Source: Pisaster brevispinus
Lineage: Eukaryota; Echinodermata; Asteroidea; Forcipulatida; Asteriidae
Reading direction: 5' to 3'
DNA length: 64,000 nt
Assembly (NCBI GenBank): GCA_023634235.1
Contig: JAMKCF010000001.1
Location: 1,726,001-1,790,000 of the forward strand
Shown piece by piece: positions 8,911-22,500 of the stretch (position 1 is its first letter; each line of letters starts with the position of its first letter). The notes under the pieces are model-generated. The model was not told the DNA's origin and searched no databases. It worked only from the letters and a program-made list of their open reading frames with translations. The position numbers and the translations under genes were made by a program.

Positions 8911-10637
8911 CCTTGCCGCTGTTGTATTCAGCCGTTCATCTTGTAAGTACACCACACCCTAATGGTGTCTACATGGGTGTAAAGTTAATGGAGGGAAGGG
9001 GTTATTGTCGGGTATGAGCTTGGAGAGATCTGTCATAAAGGGCGTAATGTTTGGGGAAAGGTGTTGTATCTCAAGGACTGTGCAGTAAATGATGGGCATT
9101 GGGGTTTGAGCTACAGACAGATCTTTCTAAGGGTGTTAAGGTTCAGAAGGGGAGATAGTCTGTGTCTGGAGGGATGTACTTGGAGTTTCTAGGGGTAGTC
9201 AGGGAGCCAGAGCTAAGAGAGGTCTGTCTATTGGGTGTATGCTCAGGAGTTTGAGCTGCAGTATCATGCTAAAGGGTTGTAATGTTAAATGGAGGTGTGG
9301 GGTTGAGGACCGGCAGACCTGTCTAATGATGTTTTAGTTCATGGGTGGGTGTAGTAGGAGTATGCTGAAGAGAGATCTGTGGCTGCTGGAGTGTACAACG
9401 TTACGGAGATCTGTCAGGATTGCGCAGTTCCGGGATCAAGCAGCAGAGAGGATTTTAGTCAAGAGGGAGTAAATAGGCGACACTAGGGCAATGGGGTGTG
9501 TTAGTAAGAATGGAATAACAATATAAATGCATGATTGACTTGATAAATCAACACAGGCGATAGTAAGGTATCAGTGTTTGTATTCTGAAGATACTTGGTT
9601 CGATCTGAGTGCTTACCAAGCACCGTTCAGAATCGAGCACTAATGTGGAGGTTGAGCGCCAATTTTTGAGCCACACGGAGCGCTAAAGAAGGAACACAAG
9701 TGGTTCAAGACTATCAGCTGCATCACTGGATCTTCACGGAGGCAGTTTGGTAAGCATTTTATGTGTGTGTGACGGGTGAAACGTCGAAATGGGTTGTGTA
9801 AAAACATGTATATAAACACATGATTTATTTGTACATGTACGTTTGTACAAAGGGCTACCCCCACTGAAGTCTCATCACTGTACAGCCAGTCAAGCTCACT
9901 GGTAACTGCACCGGACTTGTTCACAGTCAAGTCTTCAAAAACACAGATAGTCTCTGTTTTCACAAAGAGAGGCACATTTTTACTTTACAATTTTTCACTG
10001 GAAAAACAAATTTCACTTGAATTGTAATCTCAGATGAAATAAATAAATTTAGATTGTGTTGAAACAACATTTGGAGATATTCACATTTTAAGTTCAAACT
10101 GCACAATAGAGTTTAGATGTAGGGTCACCTGTTGGCTTTTTGTCAACAATTGCTGATATATATTTAAGGAAAATTATCCAAAAAGATATGTCCCAATAAT
10201 ATTCACCTGTGAAAGTTTCAGCTGAATACAGTGTCTACATTTAAAAAAAGGCAAACTTATCCAGAAAGATACGATAAAATTCACTTGTGAAAGTTTCAGC
10301 TGAACACAGTGTCTACTTGCTGAGACTAAAAACAAAAAAAAGTGAACAAAAACTACAGTTAAGGTAGACGATTTTTTTTTACATGACCCTCTCTTTTTGA
10401 AAGCGGTGACGAGATCTGCAAACTACACGAGAAACGTTGATTACATGTACAAGTGTGTAGCAGAAATGGGTCACCAGTGAAAAATACACGTAAAAGTACT
10501 ACGTGTTATTGGTGTCTGCCATGAACATTTGAAACGCTGAGCATCATGTGTTGCTGGGTGACTAAGAGAAGGTGTCAGAACAACAGGGAACATTCCCTGA
10601 CAGATCAAGTGTAGAAACGAGATTGTTTCAAACAGAT
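8911..10637. other. Pur 3' UTR and/or intergenic DNA, no other feature found
   Basis: The 3' UTR of the Pur transcript must start here, but its end cannot be placed. Bases 9000-9480 are G-rich, with loosely repeated GAGATCTGTC and GGGTGTA words. The pair 10195-10230 and 10268-10300 shares a GTGAAAGTTTCAGCTGAA segment. No exon is supportable on either strand. Confidence 0.5.
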
Positions 10638-10864
10638 CAGGGCTCAAGTTCATGGCTCTGCAGAATTCGCGCTTATGATTACCATTCTCCGTTTTCTGCG
10701 CTAGCTCTGTGAGCAATGAATGCCTAGTAAAGTGGACTACACATATGTGCACAAGCAACATTTCCTGCTTACCCTGAAATACGCTTGACGTAAGCGCGGA
10801 ATTCCCTGCTTCCATAAATGCCAACTCTTTTCTTGCGGTAAGCAGAGCCATGAAATTGGGCCCT
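10638..10864. mobile_element. MITE of the CAGGGCCCAATTTCATGGCTCTGC family
   Basis: The left end CAGGGCTCAAGTTCATGGCT pairs with the right end AGCCATGAAATTGGGCCCTG, allowing two or three mismatches. The interior is partly self-complementary (TTCGCGCTTA with GTAAGCGCGGAA). Related elements are at 18472-18644 and 56002-56196, and there is a part at 18195-18353. CAGGG-type ends suggest a hAT origin (inference). Confidence 0.75.
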
Positions 10865-13800
10865 GTGTTTGGACCAAAATGGGTTCCCAAAGCATGTGCC
10901 AAAAGGAATACTCTATTATGAGTTAGCACACAAGTGTGAGTGGAATACAAAACAATATAGCGCTTCTGCATCCTCAGCTTCATTGGATATGGGACGTAGA
11001 AGCGCTATATTGATAAAAGATCTGCGCTACAAGTCAAAATGTATCATGGCATGTATCACAGCTACATGTATACTACATAAACTCAATTTCAAAGACCTAT
11101 TTGTGAATAAGACTGGTGCATCAAATGACCAAATGCAGTGTAAGTATCACCTGATAAAATGAGTGGTACTTGTCAGTGAGTGGTAACCCTTCCATAATAC
11201 CGATGCAACTGTTTCAAGTTGTCTCTGTTCATGATCTTCTATGTATTCACCCACCTATCACGAAATGAGTACCGAACTGGAAAAAGATTTCAAACTCTCT
11301 GTAAATTCTGAATATAGTTTGATGAAATAAAAATTTTCTATGAACTTTCAATTATGAATGTGAAATATTCTGTGTTATTGGTGCTGTGATAAACATATCG
11401 TCCAATACTCACGCACTGTACATCTACACTTCACAAAGTACGATATTATTTCCAACTCAAAGAGAATAACAGAAAGTGCTGGTCTATAAATCTGACCAAA
11501 AATATGGCAAGGTGTTCATTTTCAGCTGTTTCTTCTGAAGTTGACATATTTTAGTCGGTGCAGACAATTATTATTAGCGTAAGCAGCTCTATTAAACTTG
11601 CCTGATGAAGTGTTTGAAAATGGCACTAATCCACAAGAGAAACTTAAACCTCCCACTCCACACAAAAATGCATAACTAGTTAATGCTCAAGTTGAACTGT
11701 CACTTGCTACAGTCTACATTTTCAAACACTGCCCTCTTTGATTCCAACTCACTTTCATGAAGCTGTTCAAGGCCAAGTCAGACATTGCAGCTACAGATGT
11801 GTCTGTTGCTAAGGGTGTTGCTATAGGTATCATGTGCTTCAACACATGATCACTTGACACTCAAGCCAGAGTCGCTAATTCATACAAAGCCAAACAGAAA
11901 ATACTGCTGAGCAACTTTTCACAAGTGGGGTACCAGTCATATTAATAATACTTGATTGCATAGGCTGGTTACCAGTTTCTGCTTAGCTAAAACAAATTTG
12001 CCGACTACATTTGCAGACCTGGAATTACATGAAGGCCGCTGAGGCCATGGCCTCTGATTCTGCTTGTCTTGGCCTTGGTGCCCCTTCAAAAGTTTCCCAT
12101 AAACTTTAAGATTTTCCAATGGAAGTGCCCTTTGCAAAATGAGAATGGCATTGCCCTCTCAAAGATGAAATTCCAGGCCTTCATTTGTGAGAAGCAAATG
12201 TAGCACTGTTGAATGTGGGAGCGCGAAGAAGTCTAAAATCAGGTCGGTGGATCAACCCCACTCATGGTCACTACGTCATACGATTAGAACTGCTTGAAAT
12301 GAGGGTTCCCGTCCTTTCTTTTTCCGTATTTTATTTACTTTTTCTTTTGAAGAAACAGCTGAAAGTTTTGATGTAAGTTTCACATTCACTGTCATTGGAT
12401 AAAATGTACAACTTTCAACAAAGAATTATTTGCCAATGCCAAGAAGAAGAAGCCAAAATTTGAAACATTTTGTTCCGACGCCTTTCACTTTTGTTTTTTG
12501 ATGTAATAATGGAATAACCTGATTTTGATTAACGTTCATACCTTAATCCAGTTCTATATCAGCCTCTTCATTACACAATTAAAAGTCATTGAATGTACGA
12601 GTCAATTTGACATCTTTCAGAATTAAGGCCCAACTTAGAATCAAAGTCCATCATATATTACATAGATCCCCTTTGTGCTGTACACTTTCGATATCGACCC
12701 ACTTTAAAAAAGAAGTTAACGAAAAAATATAAGTGGATAAGTTTCCTAGTTCCTTAGAGTAACCGTGTGAACCTTTACCTTCTTGTTACATCCTGAATAG
12801 ATGTATTTGCCCACAGCTAAGCCCAAGCTCGCGCGAGAATTCTTGTAAATCATCATTTGACTAAGTTATCCCGAACTCTGTCTAGTTGACGATGGCTGGA
12901 CTAGGCTAGTCGACTATTCTGAACCAGCCTACTTGGGCCTGGTGGCATAACTGGTAATCAATAGCCATTTGTAATAGCACAGTGCAGAGAGGACCAGTTA
13001 TCAGAAAGATAAAAAAATGAACATTGATCTGATTTACTATTACGGCAATCACGCCGACTTGATTTTACCGACTTTTCCAACAATTACTCAATTATTTTAT
13101 TTCGATAAGGAGCTTGCCATATGTTTTGGGTATTGTTCGTCTTCAATCGTCCGGGACACATGTTACCAATTGTGAGATATGCTGATTTACTGAGCGAGTA
13201 CCGTCCATGTCGCTTTCAGCTCTGAAAACAAAAACATCCAAAACCGTTAACAAACTGGCCACTGCCATTTTCTTATTGCTGTATTGACATGATGACTAGA
13301 TTCGTTCGCGGTACGTTTTTCACAAACCAACCGCTACAACCTCTGGTCCTAGATCCAACTTGCTTTAAGACAAATCAAAACATGCCATTCTTGCATAAGC
13401 TGAAGTCGTTAGAGTTGTTAGTTCACCATATTCCTAAATCAAGCGTTCAGTTATTGCAAACTGGCAAATCTGGCTAGTTCTGCTAGGTATACTTGCATTA
13501 AAAAACAAGACTCAAAGGGGAAGATGAAAATGATCGCATTGAAAAGATCAGACCAGGAACTGGTGCACTAGACCGCTTGGCCATGACGTGCTATATTGTA
13601 GGCAGTTTACTACTGGCAGGCATTTGCGTCAATCAAATTCAAACAAGAAGGCAAAGGTTTCCATGGAATTAATTGGATAGTTGAGTATTTCCTATTGATA
13701 ATGCTATTAAGAAAAGGTAAAGCAGCAAAGTTGTGTTAATTTTAAAAGAAGAAGTACGCCGTAAAGTTTGTGAGGGGTTGGGGCAATGACCAGTAGGATG

Positions 13801-16800
13801 CATAGCAAGCGTGACAGGTTGGACAAAAGTTTACGTCAACTAAATTCTCCCAGGGTAAATGTAAGTAATGAACTTAAACATGCTTGTTGTGTACATGTAA
13901 ATTTACGAAAAGCTAAAAATGTTCCGATTGCAGTGGCAGATTGTGATTTATGCAGATTGTTAATGATTGAATTAGTAGATTGCTCACCAATGCTGTGTAT
14001 CCAGGTCGGTTCATTGGCCCAACTCTGATTTGCTATATTAGGAAGTTGTTGGTAAAAAAAAAGTGTATTGATTGGCTAGATGTGGATATAACAGGACTTC
14101 TCATTGGCTGTCCCATGGGATATGCAAATGAGGTGGCTTGTTAGTGTGTAGTACATGCACCTGAGTGTTGTAAGTTTCCATTCCTTCGCATTGTTTCATT
14201 GTGTGTGTATATATATATATACCAATTGGCTAGCATTATATACATACAAGCTAAGTATCAATGTTTGGCCCATAGTTGTTAAGGATGAAGGATTGTAAAC
14301 CAGTCAAGTCAAGCATTACTTGTCCATAGTTTGAAAACAATTATACCAATGTATCTTATCAAAAAGGTCCAACCAGACTGAATGGTATATCAGATAATTC
14401 CTTCTGAATAATTTAGTACAGGATGGCTTGGGGAAAACTCACTGGACTTGCGTGAGTCTAGTAATGTTCCTTTGGGCCAGTAACCCCAACAACCAAACAC
14501 AAGTCATGCAGTGTTCCAACATCAGCCCTTCATTTTCAGAAATATGAGGAGAGCTATAAACGCCTCCGTTTAAATTATTGAGCAGAGCTCTTTGCACTTC
14601 TCAGCACCAAACTTCAAACAACAGTCTAAAAGTGAAGTGAAAACACCATTTGTATAAAACAATGAGTGGTCATTATGTTTGAGCTCGAAACAACCTCTGA
14701 CGAGTCACACATGTATGTGTGTACCTGATGGAAGGATTGGATTAATGAATTATTATTCTGGTTGTACCTGATCAAAGCAAATAAGCGCCACATTGGTAGT
14801 TCATTTACAGCTGTGAATACAATAAAGTTTTTGCAAGTTTTTTTAAATCGAGTCACCATGGATGAGAAATTTCGGACTTATCTGAGTTCAGGAATTTGTT
14901 TGTGTCTGCCTGTTGAAACAAAGTCACTGTTGTTTTCTTCAGATAACATGGTAATCCTGCTCCTTGATCTACTTCTCTAGTCCTAAGGATACTGTTCACA
15001 GAAGCTCCTTGAAGTTATAACACCTGAGGTTACCAAAAACTGGAAATGCTTTTATTGCGACAAACCTGCTGAAATTTGGATGGTAGTTTCAGACCTTCTT
15101 GTCTGCAATGACTCTCACTCCTCATTGTATTTTTTTCACAACTCAGACAAGTTTAGAGAGTGTGGAAGAGTCTAATTGCTCTAGCACTCTTTATAATCTA
15201 CAGTCTGGAACACATGCTTTTTAAGACTTACTAAGAATATAATCTTTGCAATATCAAGCCTCTTTGTTCAGTAAATATTTTGAATACTAAATATCTAATA
15301 TTATTTTGGGTCTCCATAAAAAGCAAATAGTCCAGTGGGCTGAGGTCCAGTGGAGTTTTTCTTGAAACCCCTGTTCAATTGTTTGTGGTTACTACAGAGG
15401 TACAAGGCCTTGGTCATGTTGGTCTAGGTGTGATCCCCAGATCGTCCATAAGTGTTTCATTATTATGATAACTCAACCTTCAAAATGTCAAGTCCTTTCT
15501 AGTGAGGTTGTTACGCAGCTATTCATGCAACTGACACAGGCAAAACAAAATTTTGTCATATTTAAAGTACATAATAAAATAAGCTTGGTGCATTTGTCAT
15601 TCTTAATTGGTCAGAATTAAACAACTAATAAAGCATTGAAAATCTCAGCAAATCAAAGAAAATGCACTTTAATATTTAGAAAATGGACCAAATTCTTTAC
15701 AATGTTTATAGGTAAAGTGATTGCTTTAGTTTGTAACTGATTATTTCTTCCCCAACAGTTTCCGACGTGTGAAGTTCAGATTCACTTGTCAGTTATAGTT
15801 GTTAACACTCTATGGACAAGTAAGCGTTTCCCACATTGCATGAAACATTTTGTAAAGCATCTCCTAAATTAAAACTGGTGCACAGCTGTCACCAGGTCCA
15901 ATGTTAAGGTAAAGAAACAGGGTACTAGCCAGGCAATTAACATCTTTGCACGGACTGGAGGTTTGTTTACAAAGATCCATTCCAGTATTGTAATTCATGG
16001 TAGCAAAGTCGATGACTTTTATCGATGTTCAGCCATCATAGTTTTCTACCATATAAATGCATGTCGGCATACTGAAGCTTGAAAACCAAAGTGTCCATGT
16101 TAGCGTGCGTGATACTTGACACTGTATCAACTGAACATAGAAGCAGAACAAGATGGTGGATGCAGCATGATAAAGGTCATTGCAATTTACTTGAGTAATT
16201 AAGTACTTCAGAAAAATCAAGAGAAATTAATGAGTGAAGGCTAGAAATGGATTCAAGCTTTCGGTATTCGGTACATACATGTAGAGTGCGTAGTTAAAAT
16301 GTGGTCAACTTGCAATGTAGACACATTTAACCCATACTTTCTAGGTATATTTTTAAAATGAGCCTATCCAAATCTATCAGAATCCAACAGCACAATGTTA
16401 CTTAACGCCTGAGGACTCTAATGTCTATTTGGCATTTTACTTGTCAGATTTGTTCTTGACTTGACAGATCTACTTTTGCATTAAACTGGCATGAAAGGTA
16501 TGAGGTTTGTTTTGCCATCAAGGGTTGAAAGACGTTGCCCAATCTCTAGATTTCCATTCATATTGTATGCGGGTGTGTAAATCTTTTAGATCTTTACACC
16601 CTAATTTTTGGGCAATATCGCCCACCACCTCACTGTGAAGATTTGCCTTAAAGTGAATATTAATCAAAAATGTTGATTTGTGTCATTTATGAGATTGTTC
16701 CTTGACCTCTATGTATGAAGAACTCGTAACTCAGATGTTTCAATGGGATCTTGTGGGTGGTTGATGCATTCTTGTCAGTTTGTAGACTATAAATTCTGCT

Positions 16801-18194
16801 TCAATCATCAATTTGAAGTGTGACCACCACACTCAGTTCATCAGCCATTGGGAACACTGACCTGTCTCCAGACCAAACATGGGTGTGTTAGATAAGCAAA
16901 GAAGTCCTTCAACATCAAATGAATAACAGCCTGTTGGATTCTGAAGTCCAAGGCTGGTTCAGATAGTCTTCTCGTACCATGAGATATCATTCATCAATTG
17001 TGTGTTTGAACACACTTAACTAAGCCAGGCCTGTCCAGTAGAAATGTTTGTTGCGTTGGATAGTACTCTCTTGTGTAGTTCTCACTTTTGTTTTTTACGC
17101 AGTCAGCATTAGTATCCAAATGTACAAGGAGATAAGGTAGAGGCAGGAGTGCTGTTCATTAATCCTATTACTATTGTATACTCTCCTGCCCTACTGGCCC
17201 ATGCCACAAAATACCACAACAGACTGAGGAGACCAAGTCCACAGAACAATGTCATGGAGTTTCCTGATAATACCAGCTGTATAGCAGAAGAAACCCATGC
17301 ACTCAATGCCAACCTGGAAGGTGTGGTACTCTGTGGCAGTCTGCGGTACCAGTATTTAAGGGGGTAGTTAATTAGTGGTATGATAGGTTGGGGGAATTTT
17401 TTTTGAAAATCTTCAAACAGAGAAACATCAGGAACTGCCTGAAGACAGGTGTAGTGTTTTGTGTTAAATAGTCTTTAATTTTAAACCAAAGATGTGTATA
17501 AAAACCAGGGGAAAGTATGATATTTACTCAAAAATGAGTATTCATGGACTGTTTGGCTTTTTATTCAGTAAAACAGTTCAGTGGTAAAAGAGGGAATACT
17601 TCCTCAACTGTTTTACATGGGCGGTTATGGTTAACAAACAGAGGACAATCTTCAATTCAAAGAAACTAAAATTTGACATTTATCTTCGCTGGGGAGCAAA
17701 GTGCATCCATAAAAAAAAACGTACAGTACCTAACACCTGCAGGTACCATCTACAAATGAAAACCTTCAATTCGAAAAAACTTACTTTTTGAGAATGATTC
17801 TGGCAGGGGAACGAAGATCATTCATGGAAATTCTGCAGTAAATGGCACCTTACCTGAGTTACCATCTCAAATTTACCATAAACCTACAGGTTTTGTTACA
17901 TCACAATAACTTCTTTCAGACTCCCATATCTTTAATACAATATGGATTCTACTGCTCCTATCAAACTTGAGCAAACAAGGCTGAGACTTTTTGGAGGATC
18001 TGGGGTTAAAGGTTAACAAAATGGCAGCACTCTTGTACTTGATCTATCTGGTTTATACTAGCATCACTATTTGTAGAAGCATTTGTAGCTAAGTAACAAT
18101 TTACTCATTTTAAGTCAAGTTCTTTGTAAGATGTTATGTAGAATCACTCACTGTGATGAACTATTTTTGCAGTCAAAAACAACTTCATTTAAAG
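10865..18194. other. Intergenic DNA, no gene found
   Basis: This 7.3-kb AT-rich block has no exon with family resemblance on either strand. It holds a dispersed repeat at 12035-12180 (matching 150-292), a short TA microsatellite near 14210, and scattered TACATGTA words. The longest open frames (for example 17149-17367 and its antisense) have no recognisable motif. Confidence 0.5.
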
Positions 18195-18353
18195 CACCCT
18201 TGAGCATAAATAATCAAGCTTACCAGAAAAAGGTTACCTGCCAAAATACCATTAAACATGTACCGTTTTTGACTGGTTTCCTGCTTAGTTTTGCTAAGCA
18301 GAAAGCTGTCATGCAAATTGTTCTGCTTCAGCAGGTCTAGTGAAATTGGGCCT
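18195..18353. mobile_element. MITE fragment of the GCTTACCAGAAAAAGGTTACC family
   Basis: AAGCTTACCAGAAAAAGGTT at 18217 and TAGTGAAATTGGGCCTAG at about 18340 match internal and terminal parts of the 18472-18644 element (TGCTTACCAGAAAAAGGTTA and GGAATTGGGCC). The left end has decayed. Confidence 0.6.
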
Positions 18354-18471
18354 AGATTATAACAAATCACTGGTTTGTGTAAAAACAAAGTGAAAATCAC
18401 TATTATTATTAACAGGTTTTTGAAATTTCTGTCCCTGGTTGATCCAATATGTTGTTAAACAACAGAGAAGT

Positions 18472-18644
18472 CCGGGCACAATTTCAGAGCTTCACAAAAA
18501 GAGGGTAAGCACAACAAAATTATGCTTACCAGAAAAAGGTTACCAGCCAAACCACAATGCGACTGAAGTTCTGCTCATTTCTGCTTGGCACGAAAAAAAA
18601 TAAGCAGTATTTTTTGGCTGAACTAGCTCTATGGAATTGGGCCA
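18472..18644. mobile_element. MITE of the GGGCCCAATTTCATAGAGCT family
   Basis: The left end CCGGGCACAATTTCAGAGCT and the right end AGCTCTATGGAATTGGGCC are inverted copies. The interior has TGCTTACCAGAAAAAGGTTA and CTGCTCATTTCTGCTTGGCA, shared with 56002-56196. It is about 170 bp and non-coding. Confidence 0.75.
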
Positions 18645-20860
18645 AGGATTTCAGCATTTAAGTTCTGGATTGATTTATCAGTTCGAAATCTCTCTTAGAA
18701 GATCATCAATGAATTTCAACAGATAAAAAATAAAAAACCACAATAAATTTAAAATCCATGTATTTGGAATATGAAGGGGAAAGCAGTATTTTGTGTCAGT
18801 TTGCTTTAAGCAAAAAATCACATTGCAAAATCCGCTTGTAATTGGATGTGTAAATCCAGGTCAGTGAACTAACCAAAATAAGAGATGGCAGGAGATTCTG
18901 TCCCCATTCGCCCCATAGGACGAATTGTGTTTGTTTTGTTTTTTATGTGTCTGATAGTGCCCTCTATTAAATCAACTTCCTTCACTTGGTCCATTAAAAG
19001 TTTACCGTATCGGGGACACACGCAGACGGGGACAAAATTCACTATGACATTCATGAATGCTGCCAATTTACTGTGATACAAACCCTGCATTTGAAACGGT
19101 GCGTTTTTGACTGCAAGATTAATTGATTACTTTGATTTTGTTGAAGGTATATTGTCGAGGTGTATTTGTGTGTACAAAATGATATGAAGAAATATCAGAT
19201 CAATGGACGGTTTTGATGAGTTTATTTGGAAGACAGTTTAGGCAAATCAAGCAGTGATTTTATATCAACTTATTCTTTCCGATGTACAACCTGTTTCATA
19301 CAATTTTTACAATTTTACCCTTGAAAACAAAATGACCGATTGAAGTCATGTTCAGGTACTACTTGCTGCAAGCTGGTCCTTCGTTGGTGTCTGAGTATGC
19401 AAGAGAGAATGGAGACTGGTTTGTCTGCCGCCCTCAAGTGTCTCAAAGATGACTTATTTTTTGTTCAGATTGGAAATTAATACAGACCTCAGACAAGTAG
19501 GTGAGCAATAGTTGTGGGGAGTTTGTTTGCCATGGCGTATTAATGAAGAAGCAATCTTTTTCTTACACCAAATAAATTGAACTGAAATAACTTTTGGATT
19601 ATCTTTTTTCATGGGTTCAATTATAAATTTGTCAGCAGAGGTTAATTGATTTAGCAAAAGTAGCATGGTGTCTTATTTAGCGTAAGGTAAACCACGACAA
19701 CATAATGAAACAAAGTCCGTATTTAACCGAATTGTACGCTAGAAAAAAGGCTAGAAAAAAGTCTGTCTGGCAGTGACGTAATATACCACAGTGGTTGCAA
19801 TGAATAACGCAGCTTCGTAGATAAACTCGAGTTTCTACTTTAATCTTCAACCTGTAAACTTTTCAGAACCTGTCCAGAAATATTTAAAGTTAAATTATAT
19901 ATGAACTACTTTATTTGTAAATTTATTATACATTGTTGCAGCCAAATTTAACTAGTTAAGTATGATTAACCTGGTTTAAATCAAACTAGCACTAGTTATA
20001 ATGAAAATATGTATAAAAGTTACGTGCAGGACAATTTTTTATTATTAATATTTATTTTTTCATATTGTTGTTTATTAATCCTTATAGAAAAGTCATAATT
20101 CAAGTTGATTACAGTTGGTAGAAATAATTTTCTCAAGATATTTTATTGGAAAATGCGTGTGAAAGTGCTGTTTTAAAGAAAAAATGTTTTCCAATCAAGT
20201 CTGTACATATGCATTTAAAATGAAATATTCGCAATGATATTTTTATATCCGGTAAACATATAGAATCTCATTGTTGAGATTAATCTGGTTTACCACAGGA
20301 AAAAGAGTTTAACAACATCAATTATAGTTAATGGCATTAAGAGAATAGTAAACTTTTCAGAAGAACGTGGGTCTCACAGCTGTGTATAAACGCGAATCTT
20401 GAAATATGACTTTTCAATTAGGGTTAACCCGGTGATATCAGAAAAGAAATAACCTGTTTAAATTATTCAGTTTGGTTATGAAGTTTTATCACTGTGTTAT
20501 ACACGTTTCTTTTCTTTTTAAAATGTTATCAAACCAGTTTCACACGTTGAGTTGAATGCATCAGATGAAACAACGTGCATTAGATAAATAAGTTTCTTTG
20601 CACAATCAAATCTAATTTGGTTTAGTATTAGCATGGAACATCTGTAATACAATACCTTTCTTATCCTTTTTAAGTATTAAGGATTCATCATCTACCTTTG
20701 TTTTTAACTTTCTGGAAAGATGTTGTTTTTTTGTTTTTTTATTTGTCATTATTGACAATCTTACAATTGGTTTTAATGTTCTTTATTGGCACACCTTGAA
20801 GCGCCATAGGCCTGGACTGTGTCAATGATTGTGTGTGAAATCAGTAATGCGTGGTAATCC
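18645..20860. other. AT-rich intergenic DNA with scattered AACTGGTTTACC words
   Basis: No gene is recognised. Words such as GGTAAACCACGAC (19686), AACCTGGTTTAAATC (19970) and AATCTGGTTTACCACAGG (20282) foreshadow the minisatellite at 20870-21130. They suggest one larger repetitive unit running from about 19680 to 21140. Confidence 0.45.
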
Positions 20861-20864
20861 AGTC

Positions 20865-21135
20865 AAACAACATGGTTTACCAAATTGGTTATTTAACAAC
20901 ACGGTTTACCAAACCGGTTATTTAACAACATGGTTTACCAAACTGGTTATTTAACATGGTTTACCAAACTAGGTATTTAACAACATGGTTTAATACCAAA
21001 CTGGTTATTTAACATGGTTTACCAAACTAGTTATTTAACAACATGGTTTACCAAACTGGTTATTTAACAACTTGGATTACTAAACTGGTTAATTCGCAAC
21101 ATGGTTTACCGAACTGGTTATTTGACATTGATTTG
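20865..21135. repeat. Minisatellite, roughly 29-bp unit ACATGGTTTACCAAACTGGTTATTTAACA
   Basis: At least eight imperfect copies of a unit with ATGGTTTACCAAACTGGTTA and TTTAACAAC are arranged head to tail, some lacking the AACA segment and so 22-23 bp long. TTTACCAAACTGGTTA is itself nearly palindromic (AACCAGTTTGGTAAA), giving possible hairpins. Confidence 0.88.
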
Positions 21136-21479
21136 TGAAACTGGTTTTTCTGTTCGGAGTTTTACGAAGAATACAAGAAAATGTTATTGTTTAGTTACAA
21201 CTTATAAAGTTCTATTTTACTCTGTGTTTTAGTATATAAAATATGGATAGTATCTACAGTGAATGTGCCTACTTATTATCAAAGCTAATTTATTAAAGTA
21301 AAAAGGAAAGAATTCCGTAACATTGGTTTTGAATTTTCAGATTTTATTATTTTTGCTATATTATAATATTTTCTTTGTTGTTGAGTTTTCACGATTATTT
21401 TAAAACAATGAAATGTCGTGATTGTTAGTCGTGTTTTTTTTATGCGCATTTTTAATCGGTTTTCATGTCAAAATAGTCT

Positions 21480-21600
21480 GAGCCAACGATTATAGAGCAT
21501 TAAAGGCGCAAGATGGGGAATAAACGCTCTATCTATTGTTGGAACATGAAATATGCGGTGGGCGCCATTTCAGTAAGCAATCTTGTTATAATTCAATGAG
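21480..21600. mobile_element. MITE fragment related to 41795-41990
   Basis: ATTATAGAGCATTAAAGGCG then CAAGATGGGGAA, and GGGCGCCATTTCAGTAAGCA, match words in the 41795-41990 element (TATAGAGCGCCGGACGGCGC, AAGATGGGGAACTCGGG and TGAAATGGCGCCCATC). It is a degenerate copy. Confidence 0.5.
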
Positions 21601-21789
21601 CAATGATCATTGTCTTGCACTGATTTATAAACCCTGTTTCATATGACACCACACTCTCAAAAAGCGCCCTCACTAAGGCCTATAAGCGCGCAGATCATTG
21701 GACAGTTGTTTTTTGTGCGCAAAAAAAGTGCGCGTGAACATAGCATACATTGTACCTGCAGCGTTTCGCATTATGCAAGGGGTATATTG

Positions 21790-22139
21790 TTGCATCAGAA
21801 GAGTTGCTTGCTGAAATGGCGTCCAGTGCACATTTCACATTTCAGCACGAGTTTCCAATTTTGCGCCTTAGGCGCTCCATATTGTTTGATAATGAACATT
21901 AGTCTAAAAATGTTAAGGTTGTATTGTTTAATTTGGTAACACTGACAGCACCCTCTAGTCCAGGTGGCGCTGATTTATGTACTCCGACCGCATGTACCAG
22001 CGGTGGAATCACTTTTAGCCTTGAGTGGTCATTATCAAACAATATAGAGTGCCTAAGGCGCAAAATTGGAAACTCGTGCTGAAATGTGAAATGTGCACTG
22101 GACGCCATTGCAGCAAGCAACTTTTCTGCTGCATCAATA
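21790..22139. mobile_element. Palindromic MITE with about 110-bp arms
   Basis: Bases 21790-21900 and 22025-22139 are inverted copies: GAAATGGCGTCCAGTGCACA on the left answers TGTGCACTGGACGCCATTGC on the right, and GCGCCTTAGGCGCTCCATAT answers ATAGAGTGCCTAAGGCGC. The loop is about 120 bp. The open frames here, for example 21899-22120, are by-products of the arms. Confidence 0.82.
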
Positions 22140-22219
22140 GACTACCTCAAAACAAAAATGTATACAGAGTTCTTTATCCCGAACTCAAATCAAAGAATTA
22201 AAGAACACTGCTTCAAGAC

Positions 22220-22500
22220 AGGTATTTTTATACACTGAGTGGACTGCCATCTTCTCAAGATAACAGACTACTGATCATCCCATACACTCGTACTTTATCT
22301 GGTGACCAACTATGTGGAACAAGTTACCTTATAACGTTCGTCTCCATCACTGGCATCCTTAAGGAATGCTCTTAAGACCCATATATCTGACACCTAATTC
22401 TGTTTCCCTTATGTTTGTTTTTCTGTCTTTCTGCTTGTTAAGTGATGTGATACAGATTTGTAAGAGCACTTTATAAATGCTTTCTTTGTATTTTATTGTA
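22220..22500 (+). mobile_element. 3' end of a non-LTR retrotransposon
   Basis: One frame reads MWNKLPYNVRLHHWHP (22311 onward), the usual WN.LP..IR motif near the C terminus of CR1/L2-type LINE ORF2. It is followed by the GTAAGAGCACTTTATAAATG tail-like sequence. Only about 250 bp is left, with frameshifts. Confidence 0.6.

Noticed and set aside
10471..10983. 170-codon open frame on the minus strand
   Set aside because: It spans a MITE (10638-10864) from end to end and has no recognisable domain.
17109..17367. Overlapping frames on both strands, the minus one hydrophobic
   Set aside because: Neither frame has a family motif, and the hydrophobic stretch could be the antisense of an ordinary frame or chance.
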